NCBI GenBank assembly: GCA_964437445.1
Contig: CAYTGR010000098.1
Coordinates: 1-8,944, forward strand
Length of the DNA: 8,944 bases
From: CAYTGR01 sp964437445
Lineage (GTDB): Bacteria > Chloroflexota > Anaerolineae > B4-G1 > SLSP01
Reading direction: 5' to 3'
The notes under the pieces are model-generated. The model searched no databases, was not told the DNA's origin, and saw only the letters and a list, made by a program, of their open reading frames with translations. A program made the position numbers and the translations under genes. The stretch's first letter is position 1; each line of letters starts with the position of its first letter. Below are positions 1-5,805 of this stretch, piece by piece.

Positions 1-145
1 CTGTGCAGTTGAGGCGGCGGCAGATCTCGTTGACGGCGTCGTATTCCCAGCCGACCGCCTGGCCGGTGACCGGATCCACGAAGTTGAGCGGCGTGTAATC
101 GTTGCCGGTCACCGCTACCACCTTGCGCCCTTTCAAATCGGGCAG
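1..145 (-). repeat. Direct repeat, downstream copy (start of SBP domain 2)
   Basis: Second copy of the 739-883 repeat, in the same frame and orientation. It encodes residues 322-369 and continues past position 1. Upstream of this point the two copies lose similarity (linker DPNGKDVYDQ versus TPAPEAPKTLR), so the duplication starts precisely at the domain boundary. Confidence 0.95.
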
Positions 146-1108
146 CTGGTCGTAGACATCTTTGCCGTTGGGATCGGTCAGGAAATACCAGCGATTGTTC
201 AGGTAGTCCAGGTAACCATCGGCCTTCATCTGCGCAATGGCGGCGTTGAAGGGGGCCACCAGGTCTGAGCCGGGGGTGAAGATGAAACCGAACTCTTCGG
301 TGCCGAGCGGATCGCCGACCAGCTTCAGTTTATCGGGATTGGCGCCGATGTAGCCCTTGCTGGAAGCGGCATCCATGAGGACCATGTCCACGTCCCCGGC
401 CAGGAGCGCCTGCACCGCCGCGCCGAAGGTCTCAAAGAGCTTGATGCGGGGGTTCTGCTCGTCGCCGTCCAGGACTTCGTAGACGGCGGTGTAGAAGTTG
501 GTGGTGCCTGATTGGGAGCCGATGAGCAGTTTTTCGTTGGCGGCGAACTCGGCGGCGTTGGTGAAGCGGTTCTCATCCGCGCGGACCAGCATGAACTGCT
601 GGGAGAGCATGTAGGGGTCGGAGAAATCTACCTGCTGCTTGCGCTCGTCGGTGATGGTGATGCCGTCCATGCCGACGTCAAACTGGCCGTCGTGGACGGC
701 GGAGATCATGGCGTCCCAGGAGGTGACCTGCCAATCCACTGTGCAGTTGAGGCGGCGGCAGATCTCGTTGACGGCGTCGTATTCCCAGCCGACTGCCCGG
801 CCAGTGACGGGATCCACGAAGTTGAGCGGTGTGTAGTCGTTACCGGTCACCGCTACCACCTTGCGCCCTTTCAAGTCGGGCAGCCGCAGCGTCTTGGGGG
901 CCTCTGGAGCGGGAGTGGGCGCGGCGGTGACCTCTCCGGTTGGCGCCGCTGTCGGCGCGGCCGTAGTCGGCGCGGGGCTGGGTTCGGTCGTGGCTGGCTG
1001 TGTGGTGGGAGCGGCGGTGGTCGGCGCGGCCGTCGGCGTGGTCCCGCAGGCTGTGAACAGCAGGCCGATCAGCAGCACCAGGCTCAAAAGAGTGGAACTT
1101 CTCTTCAT
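1..1108 (-). CDS. Tandem-domain amino-acid-binding lipoprotein of an ABC transporter (partial, 3' end outside window)
   Basis: The frame stays open for 369 codons from ATG (1106-1108) to the left edge. A strong ribosome site (AAGGAGGAT, 1115-1123 on the complement) sits 6 bases upstream. Residues 1-20 form a lipoprotein signal ending LFTAC, with C21 as the predicted lipidated cysteine. Residues 22-70 are an A/P/T-rich linker that would tether the receptor to the membrane surface. Residues ~77-309 form a complete SBP_bac_3 domain. It has TITDER with R156 at the usual carboxylate-binding arginine, SGTT at 200-203, and D246 in VLMDAAS at the usual amino-group-binding aspartate, so an amino acid ligand is likely. 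After the linker TDPNGKDVYDQ a second copy begins at ~322 and is almost identical through T369. C117 and C122 (C363 and C368 in copy two) flank a helix turn and could form a disulfide. The permease and ATPase genes are not visible. Confidence 0.93.
   Translation of the reverse strand, partial: MKRSSTLLSLVLLIGLLFTACGTTPTAAPTTAAPTTQPATTEPSPAPTTAAPTAAPTGEVTAAPTPAPEAPKTLRLPDLKGRKVVAVTGNDYTPLNFVDPVTGRAVGWEYDAVNEICRRLNCTVDWQVTSWDAMISAVHDGQFDVGMDGITITDERKQQVDFSDPYMLSQQFMLVRADENRFTNAAEFAANEKLLIGSQSGTTNFYTAVYEVLDGDEQNPRIKLFETFGAAVQALLAGDVDMVLMDAASSKGYIGANPDKLKLVGDPLGTEEFGFIFTPGSDLVAPFNAAIAQMKADGYLDYLNNRWYFLTDPNGKDVYDQLPDLKGRKVVAVTGNDYTPLNFVDPVTGQAVGWEYDAVNEICRRLNCT
739..883 (-). repeat. Direct repeat, upstream copy (start of SBP domain 1)
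   Basis: This segment encodes residues 76-123 of the lipoprotein. It matches 1-145 with 8 differences in 145 bases, at an offset of exactly 738 bp (246 codons). Only one difference changes the protein (R107 versus Q350). The repeat runs off the window, so its true length is unknown. Confidence 0.95.
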
Positions 1109-1152
1109 GGTTCTATCCTCCTTCTAATGCAGATCGTGTAAGATACAGAATA

Positions 1153-1185
1153 GCCGGAGCAGATGATCGGGGCTGATCCTCCGGC
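1153..1185 (-). promoter_or_regulatory. Hairpin at the 5' end of the lipoprotein mRNA leader
   Basis: GCCGGAG at 1153-1159 and CTCCGGC at 1179-1185 are perfect inverted repeats. Inside them, GATC at 1165-1168 and GATC at 1175-1178 can pair and extend the stem around a 6-base loop. With the promoter proposed at 1193-1220, transcription would start near 1186, so this stem would be the first structure in the ~78-base leader. It could be an mRNA-stabilising hairpin or an operator for a dimeric repressor. The pairing is seen; the function is inferred. Confidence 0.45.
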
Positions 1186-1192
1186 GAAGAGC

Positions 1193-1220
1193 ACTATAGC
1201 ACAAAACAAAGGACCGACAA
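1193..1220 (-). promoter_or_regulatory. Sigma70-like promoter for the amino-acid-binding lipoprotein
   Basis: On the complement, TTGTCG (1215-1220, 4 of 6 matches to TTGACA) and TATAGT (1193-1198, 5 of 6 matches to TATAAT) are separated by 16 bases. The pair lies ~85 bases upstream of the start codon in a comparatively AT-rich stretch. Confidence 0.5.
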
Positions 1221-1238
1221 ATTTAGCTCATGCAGGGC

Positions 1239-1267
1239 TTGCCACTGCGTCGGCTTTAGAGGATAAT
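1239..1267 (+). promoter_or_regulatory. Sigma70-like promoter for the SDH protease / rhomboid operon
   Basis: TTGCCA (1239-1244) and GATAAT (1262-1267) are each 5 of 6 matches to consensus, with the ideal 17-base spacer. The predicted start near 1274 would leave a very short leader (~13 bases) that begins in the Shine-Dalgarno sequence GAAGGGGG (1274-1281). The leader length is an inference. Confidence 0.5.
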
Positions 1268-1286
1268 GATATAGAAGGGGGTTGTC

Positions 1287-2150
1287 ATGGATTTCACCTG
1301 GGTTTTCTGGTTGCTTATCATCGCCAGCACACTGACGCCGATGCTCAGGCAGCAGCTGCTGGAGGCACAACGTCGTTCGGTGATTGTCCACCTGGAGCGC
1401 AAACGCCGTTCGCGCGTCATCACGCTTATCCACCGGCAGGAGACGCTTTCCTTTCTGGGGATTCCTTTCTCGCGCTATATCAACATTGATGACTCTGAGG
1501 AGATCCTGCGCGCGATCCGGCTGACACCACCGGAGCTGCCGATTGACCTGATTCTGCACACACCGGGCGGGCTGGTGCTGGCCGCCGAGCAGATCGCGCA
1601 CGCACTGGTGCGCCACAAAGCGCCGGTGACCGTTTTTGTCCCCCATTACGCCATGTCGGGCGGCACATTGATTGCGCTCTCGGCTGACCAGATTGTGATG
1701 GATCCCAATGCCGTGCTCGGCCCGGTGGATCCGCAGCTGGGGCAGCTGCCCGCGGCCTCGTTGCTCAAGGTCCTGGAGCAGAAACCGGTCGCCGAAATTG
1801 ACGATCAGACGCTCATCCAGGCCGATATCGCCCGCAAGGCGCTGCGTCAAGTCTGGGATACCGTGGTGGAGATCACCCAGGCTAACGGGGTCTCCCAGGA
1901 GCAGGCCGAACGCCTGGCCAACACGTTGAGCACCGGCCAGTGGACGCACGATTATCCCATCTCGGTGGAGGAGGCGCAGCGCTTAGGGTTGCCGGTCACC
2001 ACGGAGATGCCGGAAGAGGTCTATGCACTGATGGCTCTCTATCCGCAGCAGGGGACCGGGCGGCCCTCGGTGGGCTACATCCCGATGCCGTATCGCCTGC
2101 CGCCGGCACCGGGTCAAAAAGAGGAGGCTTATCATGATTCCCATCGGTGA
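1287..2150 (+). CDS. SDH-type (ClpP-fold) membrane serine protease
   Basis: 287 residues, family 'serine dehydrogenase proteinase' (SDH_sah), relatives of ClpP and SppA. Residues ~4-20 are a hydrophobic anchor followed by a charged stretch (RRSVIVHLERKRRSR), so the protease body should sit on the cytoplasmic face. Fold markers are LHTPGG at 90-95 and the nucleophile region HYAMSGGT at 120-127, with S124 as the predicted catalytic serine. DPNAVLGPVDPQLG (139-152) is the stretch that in ClpP-fold enzymes shapes the active site and subunit contacts. H120 and K161/K166 are candidate partners, but I cannot assign the base from sequence alone. GAAGGGGG six bases before the ATG supports this start. 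The last 17 bases overlap the rhomboid gene in another frame, which implies translational coupling. Family membership is firm; the substrate is unknown. Confidence 0.88.
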   Translation: MDFTWVFWLLIIASTLTPMLRQQLLEAQRRSVIVHLERKRRSRVITLIHRQETLSFLGIPFSRYINIDDSEEILRAIRLTPPELPIDLILHTPGGLVLAAEQIAHALVRHKAPVTVFVPHYAMSGGTLIALSADQIVMDPNAVLGPVDPQLGQLPAASLLKVLEQKPVAEIDDQTLIQADIARKALRQVWDTVVEITQANGVSQEQAERLANTLSTGQWTHDYPISVEEAQRLGLPVTTEMPEEVYALMALYPQQGTGRPSVGYIPMPYRLPPAPGQKEEAYHDSHR

Positions 2151-2865
2151 TGATGTCCCCGGCGAGCGTTTCCCGTTCGTCACCTACGGGCTCATCGCCG
2201 TCAACGCGCTCGTCTTTCTGGTGGAGCTGACGCTTGGCCCGCAGTTGGAGCTCTTTTTCAGACAGTGGGGGGTCGTGCCGGCGCAGCTTGTCGCCCACTG
2301 GCAGTCGCCGGCGGTCCTGCTCACGCTGTTCACCTCCATGTACCTGCACGGCGGCTGGTGGCATCTGATCGGGAATATGCTCTATCTGTGGATCTTCGGC
2401 AACAACGTGGAAGATCGGATGGGACACCTGGGCTATTTCGTCTTCTACACGCTCTGCGGAGTGCTGGCGGCACTGGCGCAGGTGGCGGTTGATCCGACCT
2501 CGCGTGTCCCTTCGGTCGGGGCCAGTGGCGCGATTGCCGGCGTGTTGGGTGCCTATTTACTGCTTTATCCTCACGCGCGGGTTTACGTGTTGATACCGCT
2601 GTTCCTGATCTTTACGACGGTGGCCGTGCCGGCGGTGATTGTCCTGGTCTCCTGGTTCCTGGTGCAACTGTTCAACGGGGTGGCGGGCTTGGCCGTGATG
2701 ACGGCACAGACGGGTGGCGTCGCTTTTTGGGCGCACATCGGCGGCTTTATAGCCGGCATGGTCCTGATGCCGTTCTTCCGCCAGAAACGGCGTCTTCCGT
2801 ACCGTTACGTCTACGGGATGGACCGTTACCGGCCGGAGAGCAACTGGTGGCAGAACCGGTACTAA
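2134..2865 (+). CDS. Rhomboid family intramembrane serine protease
   Basis: 243 residues. Rhomboids cut transmembrane helices within the lipid bilayer with a Ser-His dyad. The nucleophile motif GASG is at 129-132 (S131), and the catalytic His is H201 in WAHIGGFIAG. H77 and N81 in HGGWWHLIGNMLYLWIFG are the conserved oxyanion-hole pair of the second helix. Hydrophobic segments near 15-33, 64-89, 99-119, 132-146, 150-180 and 196-214 fit the six-helix core. The C-terminal tail (~214-243) is basic and aromatic, probably cytoplasmic. GAGGAGG (2121-2127) lies 6 bases before the ATG, inside the end of the SDH protease gene, and the two frames overlap by 17 bases. The two membrane proteases are therefore probably made together, and may act in sequence on one substrate (inference). 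Confidence 0.95.
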   Translation: MIPIGDDVPGERFPFVTYGLIAVNALVFLVELTLGPQLELFFRQWGVVPAQLVAHWQSPAVLLTLFTSMYLHGGWWHLIGNMLYLWIFGNNVEDRMGHLGYFVFYTLCGVLAALAQVAVDPTSRVPSVGASGAIAGVLGAYLLLYPHARVYVLIPLFLIFTTVAVPAVIVLVSWFLVQLFNGVAGLAVMTAQTGGVAFWAHIGGFIAGMVLMPFFRQKRRLPYRYVYGMDRYRPESNWWQNRY

Positions 2866-2897
2866 CCCGGCGTTCACCAGCGGGGGGATGAAAAAAT

Positions 2898-2998
2898 GTG
2901 AGCAGTGAGCAGTGAGTAGTGAGCAGGAAGCAGGAACTGCTACCTGCTGCTCTCTGTTCACTCCTTACCTTTACTGGTTTCTACTTTCACAGGAGGAG
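2898..2998 (+). repeat. Heptad-repeat element, copy 1, upstream of yggS
   Basis: Six 7-bp units occupy 2898-2939: four of the form GTGAGYA, then GGAAGCA and GGAACTG. They are followed by a segment with imperfect inverted complementarity (TGCTCTCTGTTCACT near 2947-2961) and a tail, ACTGGTTTCTACTTTCA, that runs into AGGAGGAG (2991-2998). The same unit order and tail recur at 4563-4660. The gap 2866-3010 holds no gene. Confidence 0.85.
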
Positions 2999-3010
2999 CT
3001 CGGGCAACGC

Positions 3011-3745
3011 ATGAATCAAGTTACCAGTCATTTAGCCCAGGTGCGGGAGCGGATCGCCGAAGCGGCGCTGCGTACCGGGCGCGATCCGGCCACTGTGCAG
3101 CTGGTCGCCGTGAGCAAGACCTTCCCGGCGGAGGCCGTCCTGGCAGCGTGGGAGGCCGGTCAGCGCGACTTTGGCGAGAATCGCCCGGAAGAAGGGGCGG
3201 TCAAAATCCCGGCGGTGGCCACGGCGCTCCACGGAGCTCGTCCCGTCTGGCACATGATCGGCCACGTCCAGCGGCGGAAGGCGCGGCTGGTGCTGGCGCA
3301 CTTTGACGTGGTGCATTCGGTGGACAGCCTGGTGCTGGCGCAGAAGTTGAGTGCGCTGGCGGTCGCCGCCGGGCGCGAATTGCCCATTCTCCTGGAGTGC
3401 AACGTCTCCGGCGAGGCGAGCAAATATGGCTACCGGCTGGCCGGCTGGGAAAAGACGCCGGCCCTGCGCGAGCGTTTCTGCGGTGAGGTGGCGGCGTTGC
3501 TGGCGCTGCCGGGGTTGCGGCTGGAGGGACTGATGACCGTGGCGCCACTGGCTGACGACCCGGAGCAGGTGCGGCCCGTCTTCGCTTCGCTGCGGGCGCT
3601 GCGGGAGGCGCTGCGCGAGCGCTTCCCCGCCGTGGCGTGGCCGCATCTCTCCATGGGGATGACGGACGACTTTGAGGTGGCCGTCGCCGAGGGGGCGACG
3701 TTAGTGCGCATCGGGCGGGCGATCTTCGGTGCCCGGCCGCAGTAA
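3011..3745 (+). CDS. yggS: YggS/PLPBP-type pyridoxal 5'-phosphate homeostasis protein
   Basis: 244 residues, the usual length for this family of single-domain TIM-barrel PLP-binding proteins. The family has no known catalytic activity and buffers PLP and the amino acid pools that depend on it. K36 in LVAVSKTF is the PLP-linked lysine, at the same position as in E. coli YggS, which supports the ATG at 3011. Other family motifs are FGENRPEE (FGEN is the hallmark), WHMIGHVQRRKAR, HSVDS, CNVSGEASKYG, GLMTVAP, and the C-terminal LSMGMTDDFEVAVAEGATLVRIGRAIFG that holds the phosphate-binding loop. An upstream in-frame ATG at 2912 would add a repeat-encoded peptide of low plausibility and is rejected. 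The SD AGGAGGAG (2991-2998) is 12 bases from the ATG, a long spacing. yggT follows 62 bases downstream, a common pairing. Confidence 0.95.
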   Translation: MNQVTSHLAQVRERIAEAALRTGRDPATVQLVAVSKTFPAEAVLAAWEAGQRDFGENRPEEGAVKIPAVATALHGARPVWHMIGHVQRRKARLVLAHFDVVHSVDSLVLAQKLSALAVAAGRELPILLECNVSGEASKYGYRLAGWEKTPALRERFCGEVAALLALPGLRLEGLMTVAPLADDPEQVRPVFASLRALREALRERFPAVAWPHLSMGMTDDFEVAVAEGATLVRIGRAIFGARPQ

Positions 3746-3747
3746 AA

Positions 3748-3777
3748 GCATGAGGCTCACACCATGCAGAATTTTTT
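3748..3777 (+). terminator. Possible weak terminator after yggS
   Basis: GCATG (3748-3752) can pair with CATGC (3763-3767) around a 10-base loop. A run of six T follows at 3772-3777, after a 4-base gap. The 5-bp stem is weak, so partial read-through into yggT is likely. The next bases (TGTCATCCTGAAC, 3782-3794) resemble a repeat fragment commonly seen between bacterial genes. Confidence 0.3.
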
Positions 3778-3807
3778 AAGTGTGTCATCCTGAACAACGA
3801 GGGAGCA

Positions 3808-4401
3808 ATGCCGATTTCTATTCTCATCCAGGTGGTTAATTTTGGTTTTGGCCTGCTCGCGCTGGCGCTGATTTTACGGGTGATTTTGCTCTTTGCCCGC
3901 GTCTCGCCTTCTAACCCGTTCATGAAGTTCCTCACCACCATCACCGAACCGTTGCTCCGGCCGGTGCGCCGGGTGGTGGGAAAGACGTTATACGGCTCTC
4001 TGGGCGGATTTTATGTGGACCTGGCGCCGTTGGTGGCGCTTCTGGTCCTCTGGCTGGTCCAGGCCGTCGTGATACGGATTCTGCTGTGGGTGGCCGCTCC
4101 GCCGCTTTGGCTGTTCCAGCCGGGGAAGGACCTGGGCGGCTGGCTGGCCGGGGTGATCAACCTGCTCTTTCAGCTCTACACCTTCGCGCTCCTGGTTCGC
4201 ATCCTGCTGGAATGGATCCGGGTTTCCTACGCCACGCCCTTGATGCGGTTCCTGTGGAACATCACCGAGCCGCTCTTGGGCCCGCTCCGCAAACGGCTTC
4301 CGTTGCTCGCCGGCGGGCTGGACTTTTCACCGATCGTGGCGCTGCTGATTCTGTGGGTGGCTGAGGCCCTGTTGGTGAGCGTAGTGCAAGCCATCTTCTG
4401 A
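3808..4401 (+). CDS. yggT: YggT family integral membrane protein with two YGGT domains
   Basis: 197 residues. YggT (CCB3/YGGT) proteins are small membrane proteins. In various bacteria and plastids they are linked to osmotic tolerance, cell or organelle division, or cytochrome assembly; the molecular activity is not settled. Two copies of the domain are visible. Residues ~8-85 contain SPSNPFMKFLTTITEPLLRP and FYVDLAPLVALLVLW. Residues ~115-190 contain SYATPLMRFLWNITEPLLGP and LDFSPIVALLILW. Each copy has two hydrophobic helices flanking the conserved (I)TEPLLxP(L/V)R loop, giving about four helices. The duplicated form is common in proteobacteria, whereas many Gram-positives carry one copy. 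The Shine-Dalgarno GAGGG (3799-3803) lies 4 bases before the ATG. The position behind yggS matches a widespread gene pair. Confidence 0.93.
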   Translation: MPISILIQVVNFGFGLLALALILRVILLFARVSPSNPFMKFLTTITEPLLRPVRRVVGKTLYGSLGGFYVDLAPLVALLVLWLVQAVVIRILLWVAAPPLWLFQPGKDLGGWLAGVINLLFQLYTFALLVRILLEWIRVSYATPLMRFLWNITEPLLGPLRKRLPLLAGGLDFSPIVALLILWVAEALLVSVVQAIF

Positions 4402-4410
4402 AGGTGGGGA

Positions 4411-4498
4411 GGCGCGCTTTAGGTTGGTAGTGCCGCGCTTTATGCTTGTAGTGACGCGCTTTAGCGCGGCAAAACGGCGCTGAAGCGCCTCACTACAA
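4411..4498 (+). repeat. 21-bp direct repeats running into a 53-bp nested palindrome
   Basis: GTAGTGCCGCGCTTTA (4427-4442) and GTAGTGACGCGCTTTA (4448-4463) are direct repeats offset by 21 bp. A partial unit, GGCGCGCTTTA (4411-4421), lies another 21 bp upstream. The last unit forms the left arm (4446-4469) of a long inverted repeat whose right arm is 4475-4498, with a 5-base loop CAAAA. The arms match at 21 of 24 positions. Each arm is also a small palindrome itself (CGCGCT/AGCGCG on the left, GGCGCT/AGCGCC on the right). It lies 9 bases past the yggT stop. No T-run follows, so it is not a standard terminator, though it could block 3' exonucleases. Confidence 0.85.
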
Positions 4499-4525
4499 AC
4501 GAAGAGCGTTATTTTCAGAGGAGAT

Positions 4526-4553
4526 TTCATCCTTTCGCCTTCATCCTTCATCC
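4526..4553 (+). repeat. TTCATCC heptad array
   Basis: Four contiguous 7-bp units: TTCATCC, TTTCGCC, TTCATCC, TTCATCC. A decayed unit, TTTTCAA, follows to 4560. The array directly abuts the next heptad element at 4563, so two arrays of different consensus share the 259-bp gap between yggT and the first patatin gene. No small gene is evident in that gap. Confidence 0.8.
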
Positions 4554-4562
4554 TTTTCAAAT

Positions 4563-4660
4563 GTGAGCGGTGAGCCGTGAGCGGTGAGCAGGAAACAGGA
4601 ACTTCTACTTTCTGCTCTCTGCTCACTCCTTAACTGGTTTCTGTTTTCAAGGGAGGGAGC
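4563..4660 (+). repeat. Heptad-repeat element, copy 2, upstream of patatin 1
   Basis: Six 7-bp units occupy 4563-4604: four GTGAGCN, then GGAAACA and GGAACTT. This is the same unit order as at 2898-2939. GTGAGCAG at 4584-4591 can pair with CTGCTCAC near 4618-4625. The tail ACTGGTTTCTGTTTTCA matches copy 1 and is followed by AGGGAGGGAGC, which abuts the ATG at 4661. The element thus appears to supply the Shine-Dalgarno sequence of the gene it precedes. Confidence 0.85.
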
Positions 4661-5782
4661 ATGAGCGAGTCGCAGGTGCAACGGGCGTTGGTCCTCTCTG
4701 GCGGGGGAGGGCGGGGAGCGTACCAGGTGGGGGTCTGCCGGGTGTTGGAGGAATTGAACTGGCGGCCGGACCTGGTGCTGGGCAACTCCATCGGGGCCAC
4801 CAACGGGGCCCTGCTGGTAGCGCCACGAGGGCCGATGTCAGGGGCCGCGCTTTTGGACGCCCTCTGGCACAAGGAGCTGATCAACGACACGCTGCACCAG
4901 GTTTCCCAGCGTTGGCCGTTGCTCCTGCATGAGATTATGAGCCTGGTGATCCGGGGGTTGCAAGAGTGGCAGACGCCGCCGGAGCGCCAACGCCCGGTGG
5001 CCGACCTCAGCTATGGCCTTTCGCCGGCCGACCTGGTGGCCGAGGCCAAGGGGTGGTTGTCGGAAGCCCGGATCAAGGAACGGCTGTCCCGACGGTTGCA
5101 GGAGGGATTTAGCGCGCCATTTGCGGAAGGGTTAGGCCGCCCGGCCGTGATGGAACGCCAGGGGTGGCATGATCTGTTGGAACGCTACGTGGATTTTGAC
5201 AAGCTGAATGCGCCGGAGACGCCCTATCTCGGTATTGCAGCGACCGATGCGGCCACCGGCGCGCTGCGTATGTTCTGGAATCATGTGCCGCCGGGGGTGA
5301 ACGGCGTGGCCTCGCGGCTTACACCAGAGCATATCATGGCCAGTTCCAGCATCCCCGGCTTTTACGAGGCGACACTGGTAGAGGGTCGGTACTGGTGGGA
5401 CGGCGCGTTGATTGATAATACGCCCATCGGCCCGGCACTGGATACGGGGGCGTCCGACATCATTGTGGTCCTGATGACCCCGTGGGCTGAAGCGGCCGCC
5501 GCCGACGCCGGTGGGGCCGCGCTGCGGGGCGAGCCGCCCACCGTGCTGGATGCGCTGGATCGCTTCCTGGATTGGATGATGTTAGCCTCGTTCCGCAGCG
5601 AGCTGCGCCGTCTGCGGCCTGAGGAACGCGGCCGGATTCGCATTATTGCCCCGCAGAAATTACAGGGGTTGGTCTCTATCATTGATTACCAGGAGCCCGA
5701 CAACGTGACGCTGATCCAATACGGGATGGAAGATGCCCGCGCTGTCCTTCAATCGGCATCGCCTGTTGCGGCCTCAACTTGA
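4661..5782 (+). CDS. Patatin-like phospholipase (RssA-like), long form
   Basis: 373 residues. Patatin enzymes hydrolyse acyl esters of membrane lipids with a Ser-Asp dyad. The oxyanion glycine loop GGGGRG is at 14-19, the nucleophile elbow GNSIG at 41-45 (S43), and the catalytic Asp is D247 in WWDGALIDNTP (DGA form). ASSSIPGFYE at 227-236 is the usual strand-helix region before the Asp. No signal peptide is seen, so the protein is probably cytoplasmic or peripheral on the inner membrane. Compared with the second patatin, the Ser-to-Asp distance is ~67 residues longer. The extra stretch (~75-180) is helical, charged and W-rich, and may form a lid or membrane-docking domain (inference). The C-terminal part shares GAxxIIVVLMxPW and xGxEDAR with the second patatin. 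GGGAGGGAGC precedes the ATG at very short spacing. Confidence 0.9.
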   Translation: MSESQVQRALVLSGGGGRGAYQVGVCRVLEELNWRPDLVLGNSIGATNGALLVAPRGPMSGAALLDALWHKELINDTLHQVSQRWPLLLHEIMSLVIRGLQEWQTPPERQRPVADLSYGLSPADLVAEAKGWLSEARIKERLSRRLQEGFSAPFAEGLGRPAVMERQGWHDLLERYVDFDKLNAPETPYLGIAATDAATGALRMFWNHVPPGVNGVASRLTPEHIMASSSIPGFYEATLVEGRYWWDGALIDNTPIGPALDTGASDIIVVLMTPWAEAAAADAGGAALRGEPPTVLDALDRFLDWMMLASFRSELRRLRPEERGRIRIIAPQKLQGLVSIIDYQEPDNVTLIQYGMEDARAVLQSASPVAAST

Positions 5783-5805
5783 TTTCATTTGCCGAAGGAT
5801 GTGCT

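Noticed and set aside
1..883. SBP repeat as an assembly duplication
   Set aside because: The two copies differ at 8 of 145 positions with 7 silent changes and a distinct linker between them, which is unlike a collapsed or duplicated assembly segment. Long reads would settle it.
2866..2896. Terminator after the rhomboid gene
   Set aside because: CCCGGCG and GCGGGGGG flank a short loop but do not pair in register (G-G mismatches), and the following run is A rather than T on the transcribed sense.
2557..2961. Antisense open frame beginning MNREQQVAVPASCSLLTAHC
   Set aside because: Its N-terminus is translated from the heptad element and the rest is the shadow of the rhomboid gene. The similar peptide start of the antisense frame at 4327-4626 (MSREQKVEVPVSCSPLTAHR) arises because both read the same repeat, not because they are a protein family.
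2912..3010. Upstream in-frame ATG for yggS
   Set aside because: It would add 33 residues translated from the repeat element. Starting at 3011 places the PLP lysine at residue 36, as in E. coli YggS, and gives the family length.
4327..4626. Antisense open frame over the end of yggT and the repeats
   Set aside because: Composed of two heptad arrays, the palindrome and the shadow of yggT. It has no ribosome site or recognisable domain.
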